Below, piece by piece: positions 48,401 to 56,505 of a DNA stretch of 61,539 nucleotides. The first letter of the stretch is position 1, and each line of letters starts with the position of its first letter. This stretch comes from Jaenimonas drosophilae (taxonomy: Eukaryota > Euglenozoa > Kinetoplastea > Trypanosomatida > Trypanosomatidae). The stretch lies in NCBI GenBank assembly GCA_030849065.1, contig JASAON010001570.1, positions 1 to 61,539 of the forward strand, given 5' to 3'. Made by a program: the position numbers and the translations under genes. The notes under the pieces are model-generated. The model was not told the origin of the DNA. It did no database searches and saw nothing but the letters and a program-made list of their open reading frames with translations.

Positions 48401-49786
48401 ACCGTGGACGAACGCAGCGCTGCCATGGCCACCTTCGCACCGGATGCATCATCGAGTCGCGGCCAACCAACAGATATTTTTGCAAAGGAGCCCGATGAGG
48501 AACGGGTCAAGGCAACGGAAGCTCGAGTACGCAGGTTAACTTCCCTCGGTGAGCGCCACGAGGATGTCAAGCTCACATCCGACCGGAATGAGTTTGAGAT
48601 GGTACTCGATATCATGCGCATGATTCTGCTCTCAGATCGTGCCCACTACAACGCCACAACAGCTCGTGAAGTCCTTCTGCAATTTCCAAGTCCGCTCATT
48701 CGCCAAGCCCGTGCCTATCTTCAGCGTCAGCCCGCCTTCTGCCGCGGAGGTTCTGCTCGAAGTCGTATCGCTGACCTCTCACTCTCCGCAGGTCCACGCT
48801 TCCTCGTGGGCTCGATGAGCCGTGACTGCCTTCGACCCTGCGCCAACACCTCTCTACTTCACCAGTGGATTTACACCTCAGATCGGGCGGCGGTGGCACA
48901 GACCACCTCACCGCAACATCGACTCTGCATTGATGGACCTCTACGCACAGAGACGGAATATGAGGTGGTCGTGACGCAACGCCCACCCGTGCTGACCGAT
49001 CAACTGACTGGGTCGAAGCGGGTGGACGAGCGAATGCTTGCCGGACTCCGCATTCCCACACTCGCATGGCCTTCGAACGCTGCCTCGTTGGAGAAGTGGT
49101 CAACCGCTAGAGAGGAGCGTCTGCGTGTGGCCGCTCAGCGTCGCAAGCGGCAACGTGAGGATGACGCCGACGGAGAGGGGGACGAGGCTGCGGATGATGA
49201 AGAGGAAGATGATGCGGTACACGTGGCCACCACGGATGGCGTAGCCCTCCAGCTCTACCCCGCACGCTCCCTTACAGCTCACATTGACCACTACGCCCTC
49301 CTTCACAACATCCCAACAGATCCTCCGCCAACCACAGCCGAGCTCCACGCAGTGACCCGGCAGACGTCAAAGGAGGTGAAGGCAGTACCGGCCACAAGGC
49401 AAGGGACGCTGCCCTTGACCGCTCCGATTGAGTACCCAAGCCCCTTCCACCACGTGGATGGAGCGTTTCATCGTTACGCATGGAATTCTTTTCTCATGGC
49501 GGTCTATGAGTTGGTGCTCCAGCTTCCTGGAATATCCGACACGGAGCTTACGCGCCGTCTCCTGCTGAGTGGGCTGGTCAGCTCGCGTGCTGTACGGGCG
49601 GGAATCGAAGCCTTGATCCACAGTGGAGTGCTGGTTCGTGAATCCGTGCGCAGCACCCTAGCACCAGAGGCATCTCCCTACTCTATGCAAGCCAGCAGTG
49701 CAAGAAGCAGCCATTCTTTGGAGTATGCCTACAAGGCGACGATTCCACTTGAAGGGTTGTGGAGCACCATTGAGACCTTTTGCTAG
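45425..49786 (+). CDS. Candidate TFIIIC B-block-binding subunit
   Basis: 1453 residues. The protein looks like a chain of winged-helix segments with charged linkers. One is at about residues 510-580 (LVLDALRSAPHQALTLNKLS, RRKILPYLRSSNQVDTTGY, IITLNG); another near the C-terminus (ISDTELTRRLLLSGLVSSRA, IEALIHSGVLVRES). Around residue 1060-1120, VLDIMRMILLSDRAHYNATT followed by LLQFPSPLIRQARAYLQRQ is like the TFC3/GTF3C1 B-block subunit. The N-terminus and the acidic linkers (EGEEDEREEGDLKMEPDDD) also suit this family. TFIIIC recruits Pol III to tRNA genes. The family is very divergent, so the identity is a working hypothesis; a different multi-winged-helix chromatin protein is possible. Confidence 0.5.
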   Translation: MFTSALDHCIRFIGVHPEGVGCTSGALGDFICYDVLPFCGWAPNATLCDAVVTLILRERPDDVAVCRCAANEPNMRLTSEEALALLAENSNRVQWTDDSTNSSTDDSLWILTFSPSPSLREEVLGVKLHTESRRGTSNYMSESAVHGVDNLLGPKGSQPLASDEDRKKYKPHTITNGLKWMRNMRLVTDCYLFDPSTKTLMCRTFPSYAAPLSEVEKPLFYVDANVGPLPTERAQQRCNYPLNHYFERKRRASATFPSVVFDLSLIRYVVKSSPDRKLLLPDAIHAVFASHNFTALDWSGMGKIDRSRYRRMLNSAGLSVVVAKVDFRGRLHAVRLVVPEEDLAAHLAQGEQSEEPAASEGEEDEREEGDLKMEPDDDTPMTERKVIDTCEKLAIANRPLFVAPQYPLLLQAVREAEARPLALTSVYPDMLLYGEGMKPLLAYFGAYSKTRQTLKSSYMRAKNSRAFTLVYERKHGELEAPPKVSPKLDSPAPETSADKLPSGLSEYSVNLVLDALRSAPHQALTLNKLSTMVDLTLLRRKILPYLRSSNQVDTTGYSPKGKRRVGIITLNGVSLSESTMARIIESEAKEKELSPTMAKASHMVQTKLVLQRLPAMVEGSSRSTEVERLLVPGRRSQKLVSQLIMVRNGFSRNSLYRAGRLHLELWKQLFDGDQLRRRDVSWEDKATLTARHVLEHMSLSTFCIVIGLPTVDLGSVLKYDGQWGTPMCDQPPTIQAWCRSQGTHTLLHSLGELQERGLIKSSRRITAVMWTPLDEIDFVVSDHCQLDEETGILYAPHYTPSSTAYMCLLFWRPLWNAVSHTHAILRHVTSIYNVDSNISIPRMVALARLLRMDHSLLAEALYQSCGMRSRRNKDSTALEDGVRTHLPAMRDGRRRRTKIHRSEVSVATVFGKIQNIFRDGHPTRRLKDLLGFLGRTRRNALIAANLVGDSECESTAVYNRRVNRSVSHLGVLGELVNRLSSRRVPGGSSTSATVDERSAAMATFAPDASSSRGQPTDIFAKEPDEERVKATEARVRRLTSLGERHEDVKLTSDRNEFEMVLDIMRMILLSDRAHYNATTAREVLLQFPSPLIRQARAYLQRQPAFCRGGSARSRIADLSLSAGPRFLVGSMSRDCLRPCANTSLLHQWIYTSDRAAVAQTTSPQHRLCIDGPLRTETEYEVVVTQRPPVLTDQLTGSKRVDERMLAGLRIPTLAWPSNAASLEKWSTAREERLRVAAQRRKRQREDDADGEGDEAADDEEEDDAVHVATTDGVALQLYPARSLTAHIDHYALLHNIPTDPPPTTAELHAVTRQTSKEVKAVPATRQGTLPLTAPIEYPSPFHHVDGAFHRYAWNSFLMAVYELVLQLPGISDTELTRRLLLSGLVSSRAVRAGIEALIHSGVLVRESVRSTLAPEASPYSMQASSARSSHSLEYAYKATIPLEGLWSTIETFC

Positions 49787-49900
49787 ATTTGTTCTACACG
49801 TACACTTGCGAGTAGTGCGTACTACATAGGTGTGTGAGTGTGTGGCTTTCCAGTGATATTGTGTGAGCCTGGGTAAAGCTCATGCTCCGACACACATTGA

Positions 49901-49948
49901 CCTTTTCTTTCTCTTCTGTGCTCTTACTAAAAATATTACACTGTTTAG
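49901..49948 (+). promoter_or_regulatory. Predicted spliced-leader acceptor for NAA10
   Basis: The tract CCTTTTCTTTCTCTTCTGTG (49901-49920) continues with CTCTTACT, and the next AG is at 49947-49948, 30 bases before the ATG at 49979. Confidence 0.65.
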
Positions 49949-49978
49949 CTCCAAACCTATTATTTCACCCCTCTAACC

Positions 49979-50710
49979 ATGCAGCTTCGTCGTGCAACGA
50001 TGGACGATGTCTACGAGATGCAAAACTGCAATCTCCGATGCCTTCCAGAGAACTACAACCTGCGCTACTACTACTACCACTACCTCACCTGGCCCCAGCT
50101 GCTGTACGTCCAGGAAGACTACAACCATAACACTGTTGGCTATGTGCTTGGAAAGATGGATGACGAGGACAACGAGGAGAAGAAGCACGGCCACATCACT
50201 TCCCTGTCGGTGCTGCGAACGCACCGAAAGCTGGGCATTGCGTCGCGTGTTATGAAGGCCACCATGAAGGAGATGGATGATGAGTACCAGGCACACTACT
50301 GCTCTCTCCACGTTCGCAAAACCAACGACGCAGCTCTTCATCTCTACCAGGATACTCTGGGCTACCGCTGCGCTGGGGTGGAGGAAGGCTACTACGTGGA
50401 TGGGGAGGATGCCTTCTTCATGAAGCGCCAGTTCCGCGGGCCAAGCAAAGGAAGCTACATTGATGAACGCAAGCATCTGGTGTCTCGCCCTCTGGATGAT
50501 GCACGTGGAGACGCAGCACCAGCACATGAGGAAAAGAAGTCCAAGAAGGATGGAAAGGCTGCGAAGCACGCCGATCCTGCAGCTCACGAGCGCGAGGCAA
50601 TGCTGGCAGAGCTTTTGGAGATGGACGACAAGGGTAAAGGCAAGGGGGGCAAGGGTAAGGGGTCCAAAGGTGCACCAGCGACGAACGCAAAGTCTGGCAA
50701 GAAGAAGTAA
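49979..50710 (+). CDS. NAA10: N-terminal acetyltransferase catalytic subunit NAA10/ARD1
   Basis: 243 residues. The N-terminal 155 residues align with NAA10 throughout: MQNCNLRCLPENYNLRYYYY, YHYLTWPQLLYVQED, HGHITSLSVLRTHRKLGIA (acetyl-CoA-binding RxxGxA), LHVRKTNDAALHLYQDTLGY and YYVDGEDAFFMKR. NAA10 with NAA15 forms NatA, which acetylates N-termini after methionine removal on ribosomes. The C-terminal tail is Lys/Gly-rich (KGKGGKGKGSKG) and probably disordered. The start is the first ATG after a clear acceptor. The antisense frame across this gene is a composition artefact. Confidence 0.97.
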   Translation: MQLRRATMDDVYEMQNCNLRCLPENYNLRYYYYHYLTWPQLLYVQEDYNHNTVGYVLGKMDDEDNEEKKHGHITSLSVLRTHRKLGIASRVMKATMKEMDDEYQAHYCSLHVRKTNDAALHLYQDTLGYRCAGVEEGYYVDGEDAFFMKRQFRGPSKGSYIDERKHLVSRPLDDARGDAAPAHEEKKSKKDGKAAKHADPAAHEREAMLAELLEMDDKGKGKGGKGKGSKGAPATNAKSGKKK

Positions 50711-51067
50711 AAGGACCCAACATCCTAACATAACGTAGAGTACAGGCCGCATCATGGCGGGTGTATGTCCACAGATGTTCGACTTTGGCCGACTCACATC
50801 GGTGCCTTGCTTCCAATGAGGAAGAAGGAACGAGGACGGTGTAATCTGCTCTCAGACTGACAACAAAAGTAGACGTGCTCACCCTTCTGTTGAGAAGTGT
50901 CGTTGTGTTTTTGATTGTGTGTTGTCCACGAATGACTCTCCAGCGTACATCTTCATATTATTTTTTCTGTTGAAGTTAGGTAGAGTAGTTCACTCTTGCC
51001 TTGCCAGTGGCTCGTNTCCGTTGCTGCCTCGTGTTACTCCTGCCGCACTGGTGGTGGTGGAACACTC
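50711..51067. other. Intergenic region with one ambiguous base
   Basis: Position 51016 is N. A pyrimidine-rich tract at about 50951-50970 with AG near 50975 is the likely acceptor for the ALADIN-like gene. The frame upstream of 51068 reads through the N and is not counted as coding. Confidence 0.6.
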
Positions 51068-52516
51068 ATGTTCGAGCCTCTGCAGGACTTCTTCTCCGCT
51101 CAGCCGTATGCAATCATCGATGATGCCACACTGTTAGGCGAGAAAGGTGGACGGCTCTTTGGAAATACAGAAGAAGAGGAGTTCTTGCGGCGCGGAGGCA
51201 CTACTTTTCCTGCGTACCGCTTTGCGAATGAAGGCGTCATGGAGTGGCGAAGTGCACGTGATGCCAAGCCAAGCAACACCAAATCTAGCTCTCCATGGAA
51301 GAGATTTGTGCAGGTCATGCGCATGCCAAAAGAGATGGGGCAGAGGCTACTGACCATTGCCGCTCATGCTATTCCTCTCATCCGCGTAGCCTTTCCTTCA
51401 GCGGTGCCACGCCGTAGCACGCTACCGGCCATCGCGTCCCCCCGGCGAAGTGGTCCGGAGCAGGTACGAGCTTGTGCCTTTCACCCCTATAGAGCAGTGC
51501 TGGCTGTGGCGGTGGATGAGGGTGTGGAATCGCGCACCGCCCGGGTCTGCATCTACGATGTGACGGATGGCATCCTGTTGGGCGTGCTATCGCGCAGAGA
51601 ACTGCAGCGCGACGTGTGGACTCTGGGATGGAAGCCCTATGCCTCCGATGTTCTCTGTGTGGGCTGCTCCGGCGGTGTTCTGCTATGGTCAGTGTTTGGC
51701 TCCAGTGGGCGAGCCAAGGCCCTAGTGGGAGCACACACATCAGAAGCGGAGTGGAAACGAGGGAGTAGTGGCATCCATACGGCGTTCCGCAGTCACTCCA
51801 TCCAGAAACTGTCCTGCTCCGTCTTCTACCGCTGTCAGTCCTCCATCCCGGTGACGAGCGTCTCGTTCTCTTCATTGGATGGGCGTCTGCTCGCCTGTGG
51901 TAGCTGGGAATCCGCCCGTATTCACGTTTTGGACATCAGTAAAGGTCCCTCCGACCCCGCTGTGGTGGTGAGTGCCTTGACGCCAAGTATCGATGGCGCG
52001 GTGGAGGAGGTCCTCTTCGCTGAGGATGACACCTTCGTCATCTCCGTCCTTCGCCAACGACCCACACTAGCCATGACGACGCTTTGCGCAGATGACTTCA
52101 AGTCCATCAGTGTGAGCACGCCAGCACCAATCCGACACATGGAGCGGGCAACTGGAGCCGGGGCACATCATTTTGTGCTGCACATGGACGGCTTTGATGG
52201 GGTACTCATTGCACATATCAACCCCTATGTGGGTGTAGAGGTCGTGGCTACGGTAAGCACTGCCCTGAGCTATGGGGTAGGTGGGCATGTTCGCACAGCA
52301 GCGTGCAGCAAGCGACGATTGTGGATGGTGCTGGAGACGGGTCACTTGTTGGTGTGCTACTACGGCCATCGTGCTGGGCGTATGACGATCATCCCTATTG
52401 GGGTGGCGGCGATGGAATCCAACAAGCTGGTCTCGTTCCCGGGCTGCGCCAGCGGCTCTCTCCTTGCGGCAGTCGATGGAGATCGCATCGCCTTCGTCCC
52501 TTCGTTTCACGTTTGA
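51068..52516 (+). CDS. ALADIN-like WD40 nucleoporin
   Basis: 482 residues from the ATG at 51068. WD40 repeats are visible: RACAFHPYRAVLAVAVDEG, RVCIYDVTDG, LQRDVWTLGWKPYASDVLCV, SGGVLLWSVFG, then VTSVSFSSLDGRLLACGSWE and RIHVLDI. The block 'FHPY...AVAV...D' followed by 'LQRDV-TLGWKP--SDVLCVGC-GGVLLW' matches ALADIN (AAAS) closely, where the equivalent reads 'WHPH...AVAL...LQRNV-SLAWKPL'. ALADIN is a cytoplasmic-side nuclear pore component anchored by NDC1. The N-terminal 110 residues lack WD repeats, as in ALADIN, and the C-terminal part is more divergent. Another seven-bladed WD protein is the alternative. Confidence 0.75.
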   Translation: MFEPLQDFFSAQPYAIIDDATLLGEKGGRLFGNTEEEEFLRRGGTTFPAYRFANEGVMEWRSARDAKPSNTKSSSPWKRFVQVMRMPKEMGQRLLTIAAHAIPLIRVAFPSAVPRRSTLPAIASPRRSGPEQVRACAFHPYRAVLAVAVDEGVESRTARVCIYDVTDGILLGVLSRRELQRDVWTLGWKPYASDVLCVGCSGGVLLWSVFGSSGRAKALVGAHTSEAEWKRGSSGIHTAFRSHSIQKLSCSVFYRCQSSIPVTSVSFSSLDGRLLACGSWESARIHVLDISKGPSDPAVVVSALTPSIDGAVEEVLFAEDDTFVISVLRQRPTLAMTTLCADDFKSISVSTPAPIRHMERATGAGAHHFVLHMDGFDGVLIAHINPYVGVEVVATVSTALSYGVGGHVRTAACSKRRLWMVLETGHLLVCYYGHRAGRMTIIPIGVAAMESNKLVSFPGCASGSLLAAVDGDRIAFVPSFHV

Positions 52517-52877
52517 TCAGCAGCGCACAGACAACAACCACTTCCTCCGTGCATCCGGAGGTGGTGGTCGTGGTGATAGACGACGAGGTCAGTATAAGGG
52601 TAGGATGCTCAGGCTTCACTCCTCTAATCACCTCCTCACTCATCTGTAGCATATGTGGTCAGTTAGTATGACTCTCTGTGTACTGGTGGATGAACCATCT
52701 TTCATTCTTCTTCTTTTGCCTCGGTGCCGTCTGTCAAAGTAGCTCTATCCCGTAAAACTCCCTTCTTAACGCTGGAGGGTTGTTGATCAACGGTGTGCGT
52801 TGGTCCATCTTCTTTTTCAATCTATTTTCAAAGTTAGATACTGCACGTTTCATCAACGTGGTGTTGTACCCAGCCAC
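52517..52877 (+). promoter_or_regulatory. Spacer with predicted spliced-leader acceptor for the CCDC42-like gene
   Basis: A pyrimidine-rich stretch at 52806-52829 (TCTTCTTTTTCAATC...) precedes AG at 52832-52833, 44 bases before the ATG at 52878. A further pyrimidine tract at about 52690-52715 has no obvious role. No gene is seen in the 361 bases. Confidence 0.55.
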
Positions 52878-53780
52878 ATGTCGACGACTCTAGACAGCAT
52901 CACGGCGGCGACGAAGCTCCGCCGCGCTGTGGTGGAGGTGCAGCGCGAGCTGGAGGCCAAGAGAGAGGACTACAACCTTAGAATGGGGCGCGTTCGGGAA
53001 GGTGAACAACAACTTGCCAAGGACCGCGCTGAGCTCCAGGATACGTTGGTGCAGTACTACAAATTCATCCAGGAGAATGAAATCAAGCGCAGCCGTGCCA
53101 CCAAGAAAACCGTCATTGAGGAGCGCCAGCGCATGGAACGTGAGGAGCAGATACGCCATCTTAGTGCCCACCTCAACGAGCTGGAGCGGTTCCGCGATAA
53201 CACAAAGGATTCGCATGAGAACTTCGTCAAGTACCAAACATTCCTAGAAGAGGTTCTCTCTAGAAATGAGGGTGACGAGTTCCAGGAACCACGTGACATC
53301 ATTAAGCGATGGATGACGTTGCAGGATAACACCAAAGTCCTTCAGCTCCGGAAGACACAGCTGGAGGAGGATCTACTGCGCAACAAGAACTCACTTAGTC
53401 TTGCCCGACAGCGACGCAACAACGAAAACGTTGCCTTGCAGAATCAGCTGAACGAGCTTCAAATGACCTTTGAGAACCTCCAAAAGGCATTGAAGATCAA
53501 ACAGGATGAGCTGGAGCGCCGCATAAAGCAGAAGAGTAGCACCACGCGTACTGTCAGCCACATCAGTATGGCCACCAAGAACTTGTTTGACCGCTGCATC
53601 TTGTGGACGGACAAGTACTCTGGTCGCGGACGTGTGGATGCCCATGAGTCGGATGTTCTTCACCAGCTCCACGTCATTGGCGACTGCCTAGAAGACTTTC
53701 AACTCATCATCCAACAACATCAGGAGAAGATCATTGAGCGACGTCAGGCCACCACTCTCCCGACAATTCTTGCCAAGTGA
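52878..53780 (+). CDS. CCDC42/CFAP73-family axonemal coiled-coil protein
   Basis: 300 residues, almost all coiled coil. The sequence around residues 15-130 fits the DUF4200 domain: LRRAVVEVQRELEAKREDYN, LRMGRVREGEQQLAKDRAEL, then LVQYYKFIQENEIKRSRA, a pattern shared by CCDC42, CFAP73/MIA2 and CFAP100. In Chlamydomonas MIA proteins lie at the base of the I1 inner dynein arm. The C-terminal part (FDRCILWTDKYSGRGRVDAH; LHVIGDCLEDFQLI) resembles the tail of CCDC42-like proteins. It is very likely a flagellar protein; which paralogue is unresolved. Together with Fused and RSP4/6 it gives this block three axonemal genes. An earlier in-frame start at 52800 lies upstream of the predicted acceptor and is rejected. 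Confidence 0.8.
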   Translation: MSTTLDSITAATKLRRAVVEVQRELEAKREDYNLRMGRVREGEQQLAKDRAELQDTLVQYYKFIQENEIKRSRATKKTVIEERQRMEREEQIRHLSAHLNELERFRDNTKDSHENFVKYQTFLEEVLSRNEGDEFQEPRDIIKRWMTLQDNTKVLQLRKTQLEEDLLRNKNSLSLARQRRNNENVALQNQLNELQMTFENLQKALKIKQDELERRIKQKSSTTRTVSHISMATKNLFDRCILWTDKYSGRGRVDAHESDVLHQLHVIGDCLEDFQLIIQQHQEKIIERRQATTLPTILAK

Positions 53781-54168
53781 GCTCTGGTGAAGGTGCTGTG
53801 CGGGTTGGGGCTGGACTGGCTAGACACGGTGACACATCCTTTTCATGTAGCCCACCGCGGTGTTTGTTGATGTACAGAAACGCATGCGTTCATCTTCGCT
53901 GTTTCGCTGAGCTAGGTTGTCCTTTCCTATATGGAGAGAACCCCAACTGTTACATTGACTTTGCACTTCCCTGGTACGCCGCTGCTCTTCTCTTGTTTTT
54001 CTTTGTCTTGGTATCATAATAGACTTCACCAACCGCACTGTCAAAGGACGGTGTAGGGCTGTCAACGTTGAGTACCGCTTCTCAGTGGAGGAGGCCGACG
54101 TGGCTCACACCACTTCAGACGAGTTGTGGTGATTGGTCGTTGTGCCACGTACAGAACCTTTCCATCTC
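53781..54168 (+). promoter_or_regulatory. Spacer with predicted spliced-leader acceptor for the RING gene
   Basis: Polypyrimidine tract GCTGCTCTTCTCTTGTTTTT (53981-54000) plus CTTTGTCTTG is followed by AG at 54021-54022, 146 bases before the ATG at 54169. A short frame across the tract (ending at 54019) is the tract itself read as Leu/Phe. No gene is seen. Confidence 0.6.
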
Positions 54169-55110
54169 ATGCCCTTGCAGCCACTTTGCCTCCTTTGTTT
54201 GAGTGAGTGCGATGGCCAAGGAGGCTACACGTCTTGCGGCCACTTTTTCTGCTCGCGTTGCGCGTCTCGATTGCCGCCACCGTCCTCCGCTCCATGCCCT
54301 CACTGCCACCGCAACTATCAGCTTCTTTCCCTCGCGACGCCCTCCCTCCAGCCCCTGTACCAAGATCCTCATCAGCTTCTGGAGCCCTCAATCCGCACCG
54401 TCCAGGCTCAGACCGCCTATTACCAACAGACCATTGGTCGCATGCGAGAGGCACTTCGACTGCTCAACTCCAGATATCAGGCATCGGAGAAGCAATTGGG
54501 AGATGCACGTCAGGAACTGACGTCCACCAAGGAGATGGTGCAGGGCCTTCAGCAGAAACTGCAAAAACAGTGGGAGCAAATGGAAGATTTGCGTGGGCAG
54601 GCACAGGCGGCAGCCGCATCCTCTTCTGAATCTCGGCACAGTCGTCCAGGTCCAGGTGCCACACCTTGGATGCAGCCACAACATCCCGGCAACACCACCC
54701 CACGGCTCTCGCCTCTTGGCTGGTCTGCCACCTCCGCTGCTGTGAAGCGAACGCGCTCCTCCGACGCTTGCTTCCCTCCGAGGGATTCCGGCACCCCAAC
54801 AAAGGCCCCATTCGCACCTATGACACCCATCTATCCATCGCAGAGCTCACGTTGTGGCCAGGCGGCAACACCTACGGCGGTAGGGCAGCACTTCAGTCCG
54901 TCGGTGGCTGCTCACGTAGGAAAGCCTTGTCAGACCTTACCGGATCAACGCCAGAGTGGCAGTGGCGGACGGCCAGCGTTTCGCCTCTCCACCCCACTCG
55001 TGACCTCGCTGAACATGGCCCAGCGCACGAGCACAGACCCTAGCACGGAGCTCAGCCGCGCAGGGGCACCCAAGTCCCTACAGGGGCTGTTGGGCGGCTC
55101 TGTGAGGTGA
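54169..55110 (+). CDS. RNF212/ZIP3-like RING protein, candidate meiotic E3 ligase
   Basis: 313 residues from the ATG at 54169; the codon used by a longer frame at 54133 is TTG. A C3HC4 RING sits at the extreme N-terminus: Cys7, Cys10, Cys23, His25, Cys28, Cys31, Cys43, Cys46. Then comes YQLLSLATPSLQPLYQDPHQ, the region that in RNF212 reads 'vlLSk-td-diq-ff', followed by a coiled coil (about residues 75-145) and a Ser/Pro-rich tail. N-terminal RING, coiled coil and Ser-rich tail is the layout of ZIP3/RNF212/HEI10 SUMO or ubiquitin ligases that mark crossover sites in meiosis. Kinetoplastid meiosis genes are known, so the role is plausible, but any small RING protein could look similar. Confidence 0.65.
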   Translation: MPLQPLCLLCLSECDGQGGYTSCGHFFCSRCASRLPPPSSAPCPHCHRNYQLLSLATPSLQPLYQDPHQLLEPSIRTVQAQTAYYQQTIGRMREALRLLNSRYQASEKQLGDARQELTSTKEMVQGLQQKLQKQWEQMEDLRGQAQAAAASSSESRHSRPGPGATPWMQPQHPGNTTPRLSPLGWSATSAAVKRTRSSDACFPPRDSGTPTKAPFAPMTPIYPSQSSRCGQAATPTAVGQHFSPSVAAHVGKPCQTLPDQRQSGSGGRPAFRLSTPLVTSLNMAQRTSTDPSTELSRAGAPKSLQGLLGGSVR

Positions 55111-55387
55111 CGTCGTCACATTGTCTTCTTGGCTCACCTGTTCTTTTTTCTCTATCTGCTTCAACATTTGGGTATCCTTCTATTGCCAAACAGTTAAACT
55201 GTGTCGGTAGTGGGGGTGGCATCCCGGCACCTCTGCTGGAACGCTCAGTCTCCATTGGTTAGCATCTTCTTTGCTCGACAAAGAAAAGCATAACTGCACT
55301 ACGTGACCTACAACGATGTTTTGTTCTTTTCGCTGTTTTCTGTCTCTCCCACTCAAGTATGTGAAGAAACTACTCATAAACACTGCC
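55111..55387 (+). promoter_or_regulatory. Spacer with predicted spliced-leader acceptor for the Rab5-like gene
   Basis: A pyrimidine-rich tract at 55139-55162 (TTCTTTTTTCTCTATCTGCT) is followed by the first AG at 55192-55193, about 194 bases before the ATG at 55388. A second tract lies at about 55316-55352. Confidence 0.5.
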
Positions 55388-56008
55388 ATGGACCAGCGTC
55401 CATCATTGAAGCCGAGAGACCAAAAGTACAAGGTTGTACTTCTAGGTGAGAGTGGGGTTGGTAAGTCGTCTCTGGTTCATCGCATTACTACTGATGAGTG
55501 GAAGGAGAACCTAAACAGTACCGTCGGTGCAAGCTTTATGCGTTTCAGCATTCGCGTTCAGGAAAAGGTAGTTCAGTTTGACCTGTGGGACACAGCCGGA
55601 CAAGAACGGTACCGCAGCCTTGCCTCCATGTACTACCGCGGTGCTGCCGCAGCTGTCGTGGTATTTGACATCACCGATGAGCAGAGCTTCCATCGTGCCA
55701 AGTATTGGGTGACGGAGGTCTCTACCATGTGCCCAGAAACTGTGATTGCGCTGGTGGCCAACAAAGCAGATTTATCTGACAGCCGCGCCGTGAGTTCTGC
55801 GGAGGTACTTCAGTACACCACCGAGCTGGACTTGATGCTGCATGAAGTGAGTGCCAAGAGTGGTGTCGGAGTTCATGGCATCTTTGAGTCTCTTGCCCTT
55901 CGTGTGACGGAGCACGAGCGTCAACAGAGCGCCACTGCGACGGAAGTACGCGGCACGGTTGCCCTCGGGGAAGCCGCACCCGACACACAACCCTCTACCT
56001 GCTGCTGA
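55388..56008 (+). CDS. Rab5-like small GTPase
   Basis: 206 residues. All GTPase motifs are present: P-loop GESGVGKSS (20-28), the switch I region with NSTVGASFM, WDTAGQERYRSLASMYYRGA for switch II, NKAD and the SAK motif. The combination 'T-[IV]-GA-F' and 'YRSLA-MYYRGA-AA-VV' is typical of Rab5/Rab21/Rab22, and trypanosomes have two Rab5 forms. The C-terminus STCC is a double-cysteine geranylgeranylation signal. Rab5 directs early endosome fusion and recruits the PI3-kinase that makes PI3P. The next gene carries a FYVE-like zinc domain, the PI3P reader, so the adjacency is suggestive. The longer N-terminus to 55316 is 5' UTR. Confidence 0.88.
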   Translation: MDQRPSLKPRDQKYKVVLLGESGVGKSSLVHRITTDEWKENLNSTVGASFMRFSIRVQEKVVQFDLWDTAGQERYRSLASMYYRGAAAAVVVFDITDEQSFHRAKYWVTEVSTMCPETVIALVANKADLSDSRAVSSAEVLQYTTELDLMLHEVSAKSGVGVHGIFESLALRVTEHERQQSATATEVRGTVALGEAAPDTQPSTCC

Positions 56009-56505
56009 TCCACCCACGAGGGCGTAGAGGTGCGGCACAGTATAGAAGGAAAACGCTTCACTTGATTTACAACGTTAACCTCCACTACACGTCCGTTGTC
56101 TTACAACCCTCCTCCCCTTTCTTGTCGCTTGTCCCTGTCTTCTTCATACACTCCGCAATTTGGAGCAACACGATGATCATGTTTTACTCAGTTGCTGCTC
56201 TCCAACTGGCTACTGATCTGTTTGTGCTTCGACAATGCCAGTGAAAGGGCTCATGCTATTTGTTGCGCGCAGCGACATTTCAACAAAAATGGTGGTTGTT
56301 TGGTGGTGCGCAGATGCATCTCTGGAACCTCAATCCCCCTGAGACTGTGTGGCTGACCTGACCTTCTTGCTTCTTTTGTCCTTCACAGCACTACCAAGGA
56401 AGAGTAAGACTCGATAGTCAGAGCTACCTTTACTTCTCGGTCACTACTTGTCTTGGGTGTTTTGTCTTGTTTCTCCTGAATGCTGGCGCTTGCGGTAACC
56501 TGAGT
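56009..56505. other. Intergenic region
   Basis: This 497-base spacer lies between the Rab5-like and lipase genes. Pyrimidine-rich stretches lie at about 56098-56150 and 56361-56388. A 60-codon frame at 56062-56244 is explained by pyrimidine bias and I do not call it. Confidence 0.55.
56361..56388 (+). promoter_or_regulatory. Predicted spliced-leader acceptor for the FYVE-lipase gene
   Basis: The tract ACCTTCTTGCTTCTTTTGTC followed by CTTCACAG ends with AG at 56387-56388, 117 bases before the ATG at 56506. Confidence 0.65.

Noticed and set aside
49973..50797. 274-codon antisense frame across NAA10
   Set aside because: It is opposite a gene with clear family identity; the Leu/Val-rich sequence is the mirror of Lys/Glu-rich codons.
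51016..51016. Ambiguous base as a possible frameshift site
   Set aside because: It lies 52 bases upstream of the chosen ALADIN-like start, so it does not affect the protein.
53777..54019. 80-codon plus-strand frame after the CCDC42-like gene
   Set aside because: It begins at a non-ATG codon at the end of the previous gene and ends in the polypyrimidine tract of the next one.
56062..56244. 60-codon plus-strand frame between the Rab5-like and lipase genes
   Set aside because: Hydrophobic residues follow from pyrimidine-rich UTR sequence; no independent support.
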